Assembly (NCBI GenBank): GCA_026929865.2 | Contig: CM049407.1 | Coordinates: forward strand, 13,966,001 to 14,030,000 | DNA: 64,000 nucleotides | Direction: 5' to 3' | Source of the DNA: Hyperoplus lanceolatus | Taxonomy: Eukaryota > Chordata > Actinopteri > Uranoscopiformes > Ammodytidae | Part shown: positions 11,789-23,876 of the stretch, piece after piece | Layout: each line of letters starts with the position of its first letter | Position numbering within the stretch: position 1 is the first letter of the stretch | Notes under the pieces: generated by a model | Told to the model about the DNA's origin: nothing | Seen by the model: the letters and a program-made list of their open reading frames with translations, nothing else | Databases searched by the model: none | Program-made: the position numbers and the translations under genes

Positions 11789-13098
11789 GGGATTCACAGC
11801 AGCGCCTTGTGTCAACTGTGAATACTAGAGATTCAGTGATTGTAAGGGAATGTAAAAGTCACACATGCTCTGCAGCGAGGCTGTGAACTCGGCATAAATC
11901 AGAAGGTAATTTCTCTGGGATGTCAGAGATAGGATTTCAGATACCATGACATGAACTTGAGGCGATATTATTTCCTGCCAAGTTTCTTCGCTTTAGTGAT
12001 CGATTGAGCGTGTGTGTCTGTGCGTGTGTGTGTCTCACACTCAGATGTTTTGTGTTGAGCCTGATGTCAGGGGAATGATGAGGTCAAAACTTAACTTTGC
12101 GCCAGACGTGCTCCAACATGACACAAAAACACACAGGCCACACATAATGTGAACATATTCTTAAACACTCTGCACTAATAAAAACAAATGTGTGTCTGCA
12201 AACGCAAAGGCACCATCATTTTAGAAGTGAATACTAAATAAATGTAAGGGTGTTTGGCAAGACAATTCACGTCATTGTATAACCTTTTCTGTCCTCTTAT
12301 GCAACATAAAGCTATATTAACACTAGGTCCTGATTCCTTGTTTCACAATGAATACACAATAATTTATCTTTAAAAGACAAAAGTCCCAGTGCAGAAGGAG
12401 CGACTGATATTAAAAAAACACAATATAACATTAAATTACACCTAACAATGATATAGCTTCATTACATGTAATAATCAAAAACCTCAAATTCATACAAACC
12501 CTCTTCTGGGGAATTTAAAAGCTGAACACAAACAGCCTGTCTCATATTGCCTTACTTTTCATCCTTCACCACATTCAGTGGTAGACGATTATAGAGCAGA
12601 AATACATTCAGTGCCAGGACTGTGATCCATCCCGAGCCAGGCCTGTATCAGCCATGAAGTCCCAACTGACTGAAATGTAACACTACATCTCAGCAAAAGG
12701 AACCCCCATCATGCAATCTGAGGTCAATCATCTCCTCGTTTTGCGAGGATCACCCAACCGAGGACCCCGATGATGAGTCCGCTTCTGTCAGCAGCACGAC
12801 ATCGGCATGGAGGCAGCCAGATGGAGGCAATTTGGACACGGAGAACTTCTCATTCTCCTGCTGACATCAATTAGACACTATAGGCATTGTCTATCTTCTT
12901 GCTTGATCAGATATCGTTTGTACTGTACAAAACCCGAATAGACCACTGTTCCCATCCATTAATTGTCCCCTGGTAGAATCGGCAGCCTGAGATTGGTCAC
13001 AGTCTCAGAGATGATGATAAGTTTGATGATGTGACGATGAGTAGGAGTTGATTTCAATGGCTTTGTTTAGGTCTGTAATGACAGTGTTCAGTCAGCAA

Positions 13099-13105
13099 GT
13101 GTGTG

Positions 13106-13146
<41 letters not shown>
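13099..13146. repeat. (GT)n microsatellite
   Basis: About 24 GT units interrupted once by TT. Confidence 0.95.
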
Positions 13147-13147
<1 letters not shown>

Positions 13148-13987
13148 CTTGTGTCAAAGGCCAGATTCCCACACCATGCGTGTTTGAAATTTTTATATTA
13201 GTTTCTGCTTTGGTTCCCTTCATTTGGTCGGTTACTAAACATGCAAGTCATTCTGTTCCACACCACCTGAAAACAAAGCTCTTGTTCCTTGTCCAAGTGA
13301 TCTATGGGTTAGTTCAAGTGCAGTGAGAATATAATTGTACCAGCAACAGGAAATTGCCCTCAAACAGGAATACAGGCATAAAGAGGAAGACGCTGACATC
13401 CAATAGGCAGTTAGTAATGCTGGAAGTTCTTAGTGTAGGTATGCCATTTTAACAGGGTAGGAAAACCAAGGAATTACAAATATCACAAAGAGGTCAACAC
13501 ACTGTCCAGAAAACCATTCTTTAAGTTTAGTTATTGGATAATGATGACAAACAAGGATAATTTCATGCAGGTTTAAGAGCAAAGACAACAAACTGTAGAT
13601 TTCATCACACTTTAAAAAGTAAGAGGAAAAGTGAAGGAATGAAATTAAGCTTTAACAGTGAGGAACACAGATGGCCGGTCTATTGAAGAGCCCACTTGAA
13701 GCTCTCACCACTTCCAGAGTAAATGAATGATGACATGCTACTTGACTTATGTTAACAGCAGAGTGACTGACCTACAAGGACACACTGAGAGAATCAATAA
13801 ACAAGAAAACACACATCTCGGAAAATGGATGAAATGGTAATAATGGTGCGAGAAATAAGATTTATCTTTATTCGTCCCATGGTGCAGAAATTTAGAGCGT
13901 TACAGCAGCAAAGGGAAAGATGCTAAAGAGTATAGGCATAATCAAATAAGTAACAATGTCTTTGTTAGGGTACATTTATCAGAAAAC

Positions 13988-14233
13988 ATTATATAGCGCT
14001 TTTCCCTGGTTTTTCAGACTCAAAGCGCTTTACATCGTTTTGTACACATTCACCCAATCACATACACCGATAGCAGCCACAAACAACCCAGGGTGCAAGC
14101 TAACTATCGGGAGCAATTCTGGGTTCAATGTGTTGCCCAAGGACACTTCAACATGTGGCGGAGGCGTGGAATCGAACCACCGACCCTGCACTCCAGTGGC
14201 CGACCGCTCTACCCGCTTCGCCATAGCCGTCCA
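13988..14233 (-). mobile_element. tRNA-headed SINE
   Basis: On the minus strand the element begins at 14233 with a tRNA-like head that includes GGTAGAGCGG and a polymerase III B box, GGTTCGATTCC (complement of 14168-14178). A core follows with the complement of CATACACCGATAGCAG and AACTATCG. The tail is built on AAAGCGCT and AGCGCTATATA. The same core appears at 29.2 and 59.0 kb, but with a different tail. Confidence 0.75.
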
Positions 14234-16551
14234 ATCATGGTTTATAATTTACACCTCTTACCGTACGTCATCAAAAGCCTATCGTGATGCATAATAGAGT
14301 TCATACAGGAGCATGATGGCGTCTTGTTTGACAAAGCAATTTCATGATGGCTAAAATATCTGATAAAATGTGTGCAGACACACAGTTCTGATACCTAAAG
14401 CGACACACAGAGGTGGAAAGAGTACAAAAATATTCTACTCAAGTAAAAGTATGATTACTTGGATGAAATTTTACTTAAGTAAAAGTAAAAGTACTGGTCT
14501 AAAAATCTACTGAAGTAAAAGTGAAAAAGTAGCTGATTTAAAATGTACTTAAAGTACAAGTTACTAGTTACTTTTTAACAGCGGGAGGGGGCAGGGGTCT
14601 CTTCAGTGTAGGGCTTTATAGACAAGGGGATATAAATCTTAAACTAGTTTTGTTTAATTAATGCAACACTTTTACAAATTAAAGTGCACAAATTAAACAA
14701 ATGATGTCACCACACATGTATGGATGTATACTGTGTCATTATACTTTAGATAAGCAAATATGGAGCAAATAGTCTGTTAATGGGGGAATGGGAATTTAAC
14801 CGGTCTACAGACCTAAACAGACTGCAGCTGCAGTTCTAATAATGCAATTGTGTATAATTGATCTAAACCATGGAAATTGCAAGGTTAGGCTGCTCGATTC
14901 TGACAAAAATCATAATCTTTATTATTTTGATTGACATTGTGTAATCACAATTATTATAGACAATTATTAATTGATTTAAGAACTGCAACATGCACTTAAT
15001 TAACACTTTAAACATATCCTAATTTAACTGAAAACAAGGAAAATGCAAATATCCTTTGTAAAACATATTTTTAATAATTAAATTAAATAAGTGTCAAAAT
15101 CAAAATAAACCGTTGCAAATGTTGATAGGGCACGTCTTTTGTTAGCAGGAATGTGAGGGCATATTGTATTTATATCTCATGGAGCTGGCTGGATAAGCAA
15201 GTTGCATTGTAGGTTACAGTGTTCTTAAATGATGACTGTTGTGGTGGCAAGAGTCAATGAGATTTAAACTTCCTGTGTTTTTTATTCCTTTATTGCTTGG
15301 TCATAGACCACTTGGATTTGACTTAAAGTGAGTAAACTAATTGGTCGTGATGTTTTGAGGTGCAGCTGGGTCGCATATGACTTTTTTTTATCTCTCTCTC
15401 ACGGTTGCGCAAGTCATATGACTCGCGTGTCCGCACGTAACATATCTTGCACATTATTTTAGTCTATTAGTTTTACCTTTCATCTCGACCAAAGGCTGAC
15501 TTTCTGCCGTCTTCTGGAAGTGTTTCAAAGCTCCCGGCAACACGAACCGTCTCCATCCTACTCTGAACTGTAGCTGAAAGCTTAATAGTCAGCTGCAGAT
15601 ATGACTTGACCCCAAAAAAATTCTAACAAAAGGTTTTTCAGTGGATTACAGTAGTATCAGATGTATTTAAAAACATACTAAAAGTCTACCAAAATCTGAC
15701 CACTAGAAAGGCCCCATTTTCAAAATGGCCGCCGTCAGGTCCTTAAAGTGACCATTACTCATTTAAGTCCAGCAGATAGGTGCAATATATGAAGGAATTG
15801 TGGTTTTGATGATACACACATGAGCTTTGGCACACTGTTAGAGCATGCCCCAAGGAAAATGGTTGGCTAAAAGGCCATTGCCAATTTTTCCTATGGCACC
15901 GTCGGCGGCCATTTTTAAAATGACCGCCGACGGTCGTTATTTTACATGTAGCTTAGTTTCTAGACCACCTAGGATCTTGGTTCTGGTGGCTAATCCTACA
16001 TTTTAAAGGATGAGGAAGACAGTGGCACTATTTAAAACATGCTGGGAACTACTAAAGTACATATACCTGGCAGTCAGGGAGCAAAATTATAGTAAAACCA
16101 TTGAATATTAGCGGAATATTACATATTTTCCTGAATTACAGAATTATTCCATGATTTGTTTATAGACCTCTTATGTTAACATGTCTATTCAAGAGCCCGA
16201 CCAATACATTGGTTTTGCCTGTTTGAGCGGTGTAATTGCTATTGTAACCATGTAACCCACTCTGAGTAAACAATTTTTGGTTCCTAAAGAGCTTAGTGGT
16301 ATAAACTGTAACCACAAAGTAAGTACTAGGAAAGGTAAGTTTCAAGCAGAAACTTTTACTCACATAAAGTTATATATAACACCCCAAATACATTTGCATA
16401 AACAGGAATGGACTTGCCTGATGCAGTTACCTCTGCTCTCCCATGTGACCGTAGTGACATCTGTCATACTTTTCTGGTTCAGCGTATGGTGGAGTGGTGG
16501 TGCTAGAACTAGTACATATTCTCCTCAAGTAGCATAGTGCATTGAGGGACC

Positions 16552-18665
16552 ATGGTCAAACTATTGAAGGTGGTGGATCCTAATGAGCCAGAAAGATCAG
16601 AGTGCCTTGCCAATGACCTGAAAAAAATGTGTTCGGTGTCAGAAAGACACACATTTTATGCCGAAATGTTCATCTAATTTTGCTTTGGCACAAACCCCTA
16701 CTCAACAAACTTTGTAGACCTCTTTGCCCAAGAGGCCAAGTACCAAACTCTGTGTCTTCTCACTCTGTACAATAGAGTAAGATCCAAGAAAGCACAAAAT
16801 ATAACATAGACAATGTTAACCATGGCATTGCATTCGCTGCACTTGTCTCCTATAATTAGGTGTGCATTGAGAATCCCCTTTAGCACCAATGTGCAGGGTA
16901 ACCAACCTGGTGAATCTGTACTGTAACAGACTGGAATAACTAGAAATGCATGTGAAGGGGCCTGTTCACTCCTTACAAATAGAATACTGAGTTACATCCC
17001 AGACATAGATGCTCACAAGCAAGGTTGTGATGTTGCCCTTATGTGCAATTAGGATTTTCGTGCATTGGGGAAAGCATGTGAGCATGATGCTGACAATGAG
17101 GAGGATGCTAGGATGAATCAGAGCCAGTTTCACTCTCAACACTACTTTCCATGGTGTTGTATGGCACACACATCATGTACAACAGGTTGGTACGCCAGAG
17201 GGAGATTTCCAACACATGTTGGTCTTCCATCAGGCACAGCCAAGACCGGGAGACACCATAGCCCATATACCTGGGCATCATGATCCAATTCGAAGACCCA
17301 CAAACGAGCCCTTGTGGACATCCTTTTTGACCTGGTACTGTGTGCATTTCATATGATCCGGTGCTAGACATCTCTACAGAACTTGTGAATGTGGAGCTTG
17401 CCAGCAATTCAAGGTGAAGATCACTTACTTGTGATGTTTGTGGGATTTGACATTGAGATGTCAGCACTAAAGGTAATTGGCGCCCCTTTTGAGGATAGTG
17501 GGGGGACAGAAGCACATGTACAAGCTGGAGTTGCTACTGCTGGGACAATAGATCCCTTTCTGAAAGTCTCCAAAGTGACACGTACCTGACATGCTCATCA
17601 GGTCACAGCCAGCCTCCTATATCTTCTCCTGCAGAAGAACTACACTCAATGACCTGGAGGAGAGAAACAATCACACATCCCTAGACAGGTGCACTGAAAG
17701 AGCTGCGTCATGTCCCAAGTTTCACTTCTGATCCATCACACTGCAGCTGGAAATAGTTGATGAATGATCTCTTCTTCTTAGCCAATGCCATTGACTAGGC
17801 CCACAAGCCTCAACCCTGCAGCAATGCTAGCAAGAGAGGGAAGGGAGTTAGTAAATGAGATGAGCCATCCTGTTCCATTCTTGAAAACTGGCCAAAGTTT
17901 TGCACTGAACTGTTAAATTCCTTGCAACTGGTGTGACAGCACTCAACTCTAAACACCCTACTGCACGTGGGAGATGATGAGAAGGACACCTTGGTATACC
18001 CTTATACCAAGGTGTCAATAAGCACAGTTGAAATGGATGTGCCATTACTGGCAGCAGCCAAATCCCTTAACATAATTGAGTTATGTGTTCTGGGAATTTA
18101 GATGCTCATGAGATGGTGAGGGCACTAGGTCCAGATCAATGTGTAGCCTGACCAGTGTTCAAAGCATTCACTGGTTGTGACGCCGTCATCTTTTGGTGGC
18201 AGGGACTAGAAGACAGGGTGGGATACATGGAGGAGCTTTGATGACATCAAGAGACATTTCTGTGTCTTGGCTGACTCCATAGACAACTGGATGGCGCCTC
18301 TAGAGTGATGTGTGTTATTGCTGTATGACTGCACTAGCAGCCAGGAATCAGTTAATCAGGCGCACAATCAGCTCTTCACCCAAAAAGGTACAATCATTAA
18401 GGGACCCCCCCAACAAAAGCAGCACTGATGCAACACAGAAGGGGGCTGCCATACCAAGCTGGCCAATGCTTGGGACAGATGATGCTTGCAGCCCCTCAAC
18501 TCATGTCATCAGGTGAATGGGGGTGGAAGTGGAAGGTGGATGGAAAGTTCACTGGGCTGCACTACCAGGATCGATCAAGGCCTGTTGTAAACTCCTCTGC
18601 TGTGGATGCAAAAGGGATGCAGTGGACAGTGCAATGCCCTCTGCCACTGTCGTGGGCTGTTTTTT
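16552..18665 (+). pseudogene. degenerate protein gene of the nested transposon
   Basis: A plus-strand coding region can be followed through stops and frame changes between the two long inverted repeats. It starts near 16552 (MVKLLKVVDPNEPERSECLA) and continues through LVDILFDLVLC near 17310. Near 18155 it reads VFKAFTGCDAV, then ADSIDNWMAPLE. From about 18407 it reads PPTKAALMQHRRGLPYQAG, then GEWGWKWK. The TGCD block, the PPT-x-AAL-x-x-H block and the EWGW block occur in this order in a family of uncharacterised repeat-encoded proteins that I recall from fish, cnidarians and molluscs. The biochemical role is unknown to me. At least six in-frame stops mean it is a fossil. Confidence 0.55.
17985..18016. 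repeat. perfect 14-bp hairpin with 4-nt loop
   Basis: GACACCTTGGTATA, loop CCCT, then the exact complement. It lies inside the nested transposon. Confidence 0.9.
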
Positions 18666-19911
18666 GTGTTAATTATTGTATAGTTATTGAATTCCCTGAA
18701 TGCCAGATATATGTTTGCATGTAGTTAGTAGCATGTTGTCAATAGTACCTCTGCATTTCTCATTCCTGTAAAAGTAGGATTAGGTCAATTTTTTATTTTC
18801 AATTGATGTTTATGCAAATGTATTTAGGGTGTTTCATACAACTTCATGTGAGTAAAAGTTACTGCTGGCAATTTACCTTGCCTGGTACTGGAAAATATGT
18901 AGAATTCTGCTAATATTCAATGGTTTTGCCTTAATTCTGTTCCCTGAATGCCAGGTATATGTACTTAAGTAGTTTCCAGCATGTTTTAAATAGCGCCACT
19001 GTCTTCCTCATCCTTGAAAATGTAGGATTAGCCACCAGAACCAAGATCCTAGGTGGTCTAGAACCCAAGCTACATATAAAATAATGTCGGCGGCCATTTT
19101 TAAAATGGTGCCATAGGAAAAATTGGCGATGGCCCTTTAGCCAAAAGCAATATCAAAGGTCAATATTATCTTCCACCATCTTCTGAATTGCTGATAATTG
19201 TGAATTTAGTTTTTTGGGTTTAGTATAATTCCACTTTTATACTCAAAAACATCTATAGAGGATGCATTGTGTATTACCTTACCTCTTACTGCCCATCTTG
19301 GACGCCATCTTGAAAATTATCCCTTTCTAGTGGTCAAATTTTGGTAGACTTTTAGTATGTTGTTAAGGACACCTAGTACTACATAAAACAGCTGAAAAAC
19401 CTTTTGTTAGAATTTTTTTAGGGTTAGGTGTTTTTTTTTCCATATATGCAGCCGCCTATAACTATCAGATGAGGGAGGGGCCGATCGCACGGCTGGATGA
19501 AATGTTCGCTGCATTTAAAAGCCTTCACGTGCGGTACAATGATAGTTTAACTAGGATTATTTTGTTTTAATGATAGAGGGAAGCAATATTTGTTGTTATC
19601 ATTTAGTCGCAATGTGTTCTCTCCTCCTGTCGATCATTCACTGTGTTAGTTTCCGGTATTGTGCCGTAAAAATAAAAGCCCCCCGCGATATTTCTTTTCT
19701 TTTCTCTCCTTTCCCTATCTATTTTTTTACTCAGTAACGCAGGTGATATAAAATGTAGCGAAGTACAATACTTCAAAATGAACATACTCAAAGTAAAAGT
19801 AAAAGTATAGGTATTAAAAATCACTTAAAAAATTACAAGTACACGAAAAAACTACTCAATTACAGGAACTCGAGTAAATGTAATTCGCTACTTTACACCC
19901 CTGGCGACACA

Positions 19912-22479
19912 ACATGTTATATGTAATATAGCACATAGCTAACACACCATGATACTGTATGTAGATCACTAGAATCAATCAGGCCTTTGCATGTGCAGTT
20001 TATAGCCAAAGGTTTGTGTGTAACTGGTTTAAATTATTGGATAAAGAGACATATTATTATAGAACTATGCTTGGAAGAGTAATTTGACTGTCCTCCATGT
20101 TCACAGTGTGCCGCTGTTCATTCTCTGTGGACTCATGAACACTAACCGAGTGGCTTATGAATGTCAGCTTCTTATCGCCGTGATTAATGTCGCCCAAATG
20201 CCACCACGACTGCAATGGGCAGGTGTTAGGGCCTGTGGGTCCAGTCGCACATGACGTTACACAGTCATGCAGTCTCTCGCCGTATCATATCCAGTTTGAT
20301 TGAACACATACTGTAACTCCCATATAGCCCATTCGTTGTTTATGCACAACAGCCCGCTTGGGCCGAGACATTTTAGTTGGCACTTAAACATGTTTCGATT
20401 ACTGTTTTATTTGTTATCCTAACGACTGTGAGAAAGACAAAATTAGGCTTCAATTGGAAAACAGTAATGAAAGAGGCTTAAGAAATCAAGTCAAATGTGC
20501 CCGAAGTGAGACACTTTTAATACCAAATAAATGCTTTTATGGAGTATGACCCCATAGATTGAGCCCTACATGTAAACTGTAAAATGATTTGTATGAAGAC
20601 TAAAACACTTCTGATCATAAGTTTGCCCTTTTCTTGTCATCAGCTCAGTTAAAGCTCATAACACATCAGTGCATTTTCTCATTACCAACCTTTAGTCTAT
20701 TGGTGCAGGAGCTATTCACCCATTCGGATTTTATTCACACCTTTCTATTCAACTTCTATTCAACATTCTTTTTCGATGCAGCCTGTCCATGTCTGACTTG
20801 TGTTATCATGTCTTCCTAAAATGTTACCCTACAATGAGTTTTTGCAGCGTTTTTAGATTTGCATAAACAATTCAGGCTGCAGGCTGCAAGTAGATTTGGT
20901 ATACCTTTACATAAAGGCTTAATTAACTAACTCAATCAAATTAAAGTGACTTAACTGGAAAAGTTTTTTAAAGTCTCAGCTCCAACCCTTGACTACTTTT
21001 TTCTCTTTTTCCGAGCCAGACATCGTCTGAAAGTTATAGCGAGGGTATGTAGCTGTGTTTGTGTGTGAGAGAGAACAACAATGCTGACCTGTGCAATGAC
21101 TACACCAGTGCACACATTACACAGCAATTAAAGTAATTTGTGTGAGTGTGACTATGCGGCGGAGAGAGGGATGTGTTTCCTCTACATTGTTGGGTTTTCT
21201 GAATCATATGCCAACAATGTGAGTAGAAACATGTTTGACTTCAAAAATGTTAGAGAAAATAATCTTGTCAATCCTGATAATAATCTTGTGAATCCAAAAA
21301 ATATGACAAACAGCAACTTTGAGAATCAGCTGGAAAAACTCTAAATGAAGTGTCATCTGATCGGTTACTGTTTTAACGTAGGCATATAAGCAACAAACCA
21401 AGAAAGGCTGTTCGTTATGCACAGAACCAACATTCATAAATATAGATAAATAACACATGATCTGATGAATAGTATGAAAGTGATATGTGGCTTATTAAGC
21501 TTATCCTTCCATAGTTGGGAGAGTTTGTCTTTTACCCAGAGGGCCAGTGAACAAAGCCTGCCATGTAACTTATGATGTCATTTAAAAAATTAAATTAAAA
21601 AAATGGTTAAATTCCTTCTCACCAGACTATATTAATAGCTTGTCAGATGACTTAATGCAGCAATTACAATTATCTCTTCTCAGTCTGATAGTCTTGAGCC
21701 TTGGACTACAGGAGATTGAGAGAGTAAAACTCACTTGTCTCCTGCACTTGAATGTCTGTGCAGCGTGGGGCTGTGTGTGCGTTTCATGTGCGCTGCGCAT
21801 GCCACAGCTATGATGTAAAAGTGTCTGAACTTTGAATCACATCCAAAATGCAACAGGAGATTTGAATCATTCTGCAGAAAGAGGGGGGGCGAGAGAAGGG
21901 AAAGACATGAGATGACTGGACTGAGCCGCCACTCAAGCCTTTGGCAGCAGGAATAATGAGCTCTGCTTGTGGCACATACCTGCAATGTGTCCTGACCATA
22001 CATAGAATTAGGCAAATCAGGCAGCTGGGATATAAATATTGAGTTGAGACATTCTGGCAGCTGAAACTGTGACCTAAATGCTGAAACTATGAGCAGCGCT
22101 GATGGGTGTTTTTTTTAAACAAGAGAGAAAATAAAACTAATTAAGTTACTGTAATCTTTTTATAGACTATCGGAGCAGTCTGGTTGGGCTTGCCATTAAT
22201 CACCAAATGTGAGAGAATGCCATGGCTGGCTGGACACTTTAGTTTGATGTACGGTGTAACAAGTACGCTCTTGGAAGTTGTTTTAGGGGGATTCTGATGG
22301 GTAACTGTGGCCATGGAGACTTTTATCGTTTGGTTGGTTTCCTGGAGACAATTCAGTAGTTGTCACAGTGCAAACATACTGGACCAGGGTTTCATTTGTG
22401 TCCCAGATACAAACTTGTCACTAAACTATAATACTGTGTTTTTATACTTTAAAAATACTGACTTAACAGTTGATTATGC
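19912..22479. other. non-coding; possible conserved element at 20.1-20.4 kb
   Basis: No exon supported. Positions about 20100-20390 are balanced in base composition, non-repetitive and rich in homeodomain-like ATTA and TTAAT cores, unlike the flanks. The rest is AT-rich and featureless. Confidence 0.35.
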
Positions 22480-22830
22480 CTCCGTGCCGGCGATAGTCGA
22501 AGGCATTATGTTTTCAGCTTCTCTGTCTGTCCATCCGTATGTCCGTCCGGGCCAATTGCGCAATATCTCATTAAAGATTTGAGGGATTTTATTTGCTTCA
22601 AACTTGCACAAATGTCCACTCTAATTCCAGGATGAACTGATTATCTCAAGAAAGGGATTTTATTAAATTTGACACAAACTCACATTCAAGGGTTTCAAAA
22701 ACTTAAAAATTGTTAACGCTATACCTGAAGAGTGCGTTGAGGGATTTTCTTCAAAGTTTGCACAAATGTCAACTCTGACTCACAGATTAACTGAATAGAT
22801 TTTTTTAGGTAAAATGTCAAATACATATTG
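22480..22830 (+). repeat. interspersed teleost repeat with two internal copies
   Basis: Starts with GCCTCCGTGCCGGCGATAG and a run of CTGTCTGTCCATCCGTATG. Two diverged copies follow of a block containing TTGAGGGATTTT, CTTCAAA, TTGCACAAATGTC and a weakly conserved GAT.AACTGA (near 22572-22650 and 22735-22800). This composition is common in fish intergenic repeats. I cannot assign a class. Confidence 0.6.
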
Positions 22831-23843
22831 GCCCTCTACCATATTATCTTCTTATGAACTTTACCTTCTTTAAAGCATTTCCTTGCCCTTTCTTTTAATT
22901 ACAGGATGCATATTCAAATCCCCGAAAATAGTGAACAATTTATCTCTGCATTAGAACTCAGATGAAATGTCTTCTTATTGGCTTTGTATACAAATCAGTT
23001 TAAACCCACATGTCACTGACGTGATGTGTGCTCTTTACACCATATTATCATTGGTTATCTACTCAAAAGGTCAGTTCAACCTGCACAGTGGATTACTAGA
23101 TTTGATACGTTTTAACCACACAGAAAATAAATATCTACACAGACTGAGATGCCCAAGCTTTCGCTTGATTAGAATGTTATTACTTTTCTGTTGCAATCAT
23201 TGCTTCTTCGAAAGCTATAAAACAGACAAGCTGGTGGAGACTTGAAGTAGTCCTTTCATCGTGTCTTCAGAGATAGAGCTTCACTATCTGCAAAAGGTCC
23301 CAGCACATTCGGGACAAAAGCATGACCTCACTGCACTGTGGGAAATCTCTGCGGTGTTGTACCTCCACTGCTGTTTAATTCAATCATGCTTTTTCTCTAT
23401 CTGTGTAATGATAGTGATACACGTGGCCGGGATTCCCAGGGACTCTTAAAGGAACACTTCCCTGAATCCTTTAAATATCAAACACCCAATCTCAGTAGAA
23501 TGGGTGGCTCTGAATTGTTGCTATGACATGGAGGAGAAAGCTGTGATTAGATTTCCATACTAAATCTAAATGCGGAACAAATCTACGTTGTTCCTGAGGT
23601 GGCAAAACCATTTTGAAGTTGAGCCTATATTCTCCTCAATACCTTTTATGTTGAATGTTTTTTTGTTTTTTTTTATATAAAATCTTCAGAATCTTAAAAT
23701 ATTTAATAACATTTCTGGTAAGAAGACATATGATACAATGTTTAAAAAGTTCAGACGTGTGGTTGATGAGGTACAACTCACACTCTGTGAGGTTTACATT
23801 GTTAAATGTTTGTCATCACCGCATCAGGAAGTTGATTGAAGGT

Positions 23844-23874
<31 letters not shown>
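23844..23874. repeat. (GT)n microsatellite
   Basis: About 15 GT units. Confidence 0.95.

Positions 23875-23876
<2 letters not shown>

Larger units (their letters stand above)
9842..13987. other. non-coding, AT-rich, with GT microsatellites
   Basis: No supported gene. It holds (GT)n runs at about 11739-11786 and 13099-13146, and a GC-richer patch at 12690-12870 that is discussed as a finding. Confidence 0.45.
15610..19423 (+). mobile_element. nested DNA transposon with ~500-bp inverted repeats, TTAA-like flanks
   Basis: The ends are inverted: CCCYAAAAAAATTCTAAC at 15610 and its complement ending at 19423. Similarity continues in blocks for about 530 bp. The left blocks, in order, contain CTACCAAAATYTGACCACTAG, GGCCATTGCCAATTTTTCC, CCACCTAGGATCTTGGTTCT, ACATGCTGG and AATATTAGC, and each recurs inverted on the right at 18890-19423. 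The flanking tetramers are TTGA (left) and TTAG (right), each one change from TTAA. That would suit a TTAA-targeting superfamily such as piggyBac or Kolobok, but the assignment is uncertain. The arms also contain internal hairpins (15898-15934). Confidence 0.72.
14408..19903. mobile_element. hAT-superfamily (Tol2-like ends) DNA transposon, 5.5 kb, with nested insertion
   Basis: The termini are CAGAGGTGGAAAGAGTAC on the left and, read inward from the right, CAGGGGTGTAAAGTAGCG. Both are followed by arrays of ACTCAAGTAAAAGTA-type subterminal repeats, as in Tol2-related fish hATs. A perfect 8-bp duplication GCGACACA flanks it (14400-14407 and 19904-19911). No hAT transposase is recognisable. About 3.8 kb of the length is the nested element at 15610-19423, leaving roughly 1.7 kb of host element, so it was probably already non-autonomous. 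Confidence 0.87.

Noticed and set aside
14165..14233. Functional tRNA gene
   Set aside because: The A- and B-box-like sequence belongs to a SINE head with a core and tail attached. A complete tRNA cloverleaf could not be confirmed.
17108..17515. 135-residue minus-strand frame in the nested transposon
   Set aside because: It is antisense to the plus-strand fossil, which carries family-like motifs and continues on both sides.
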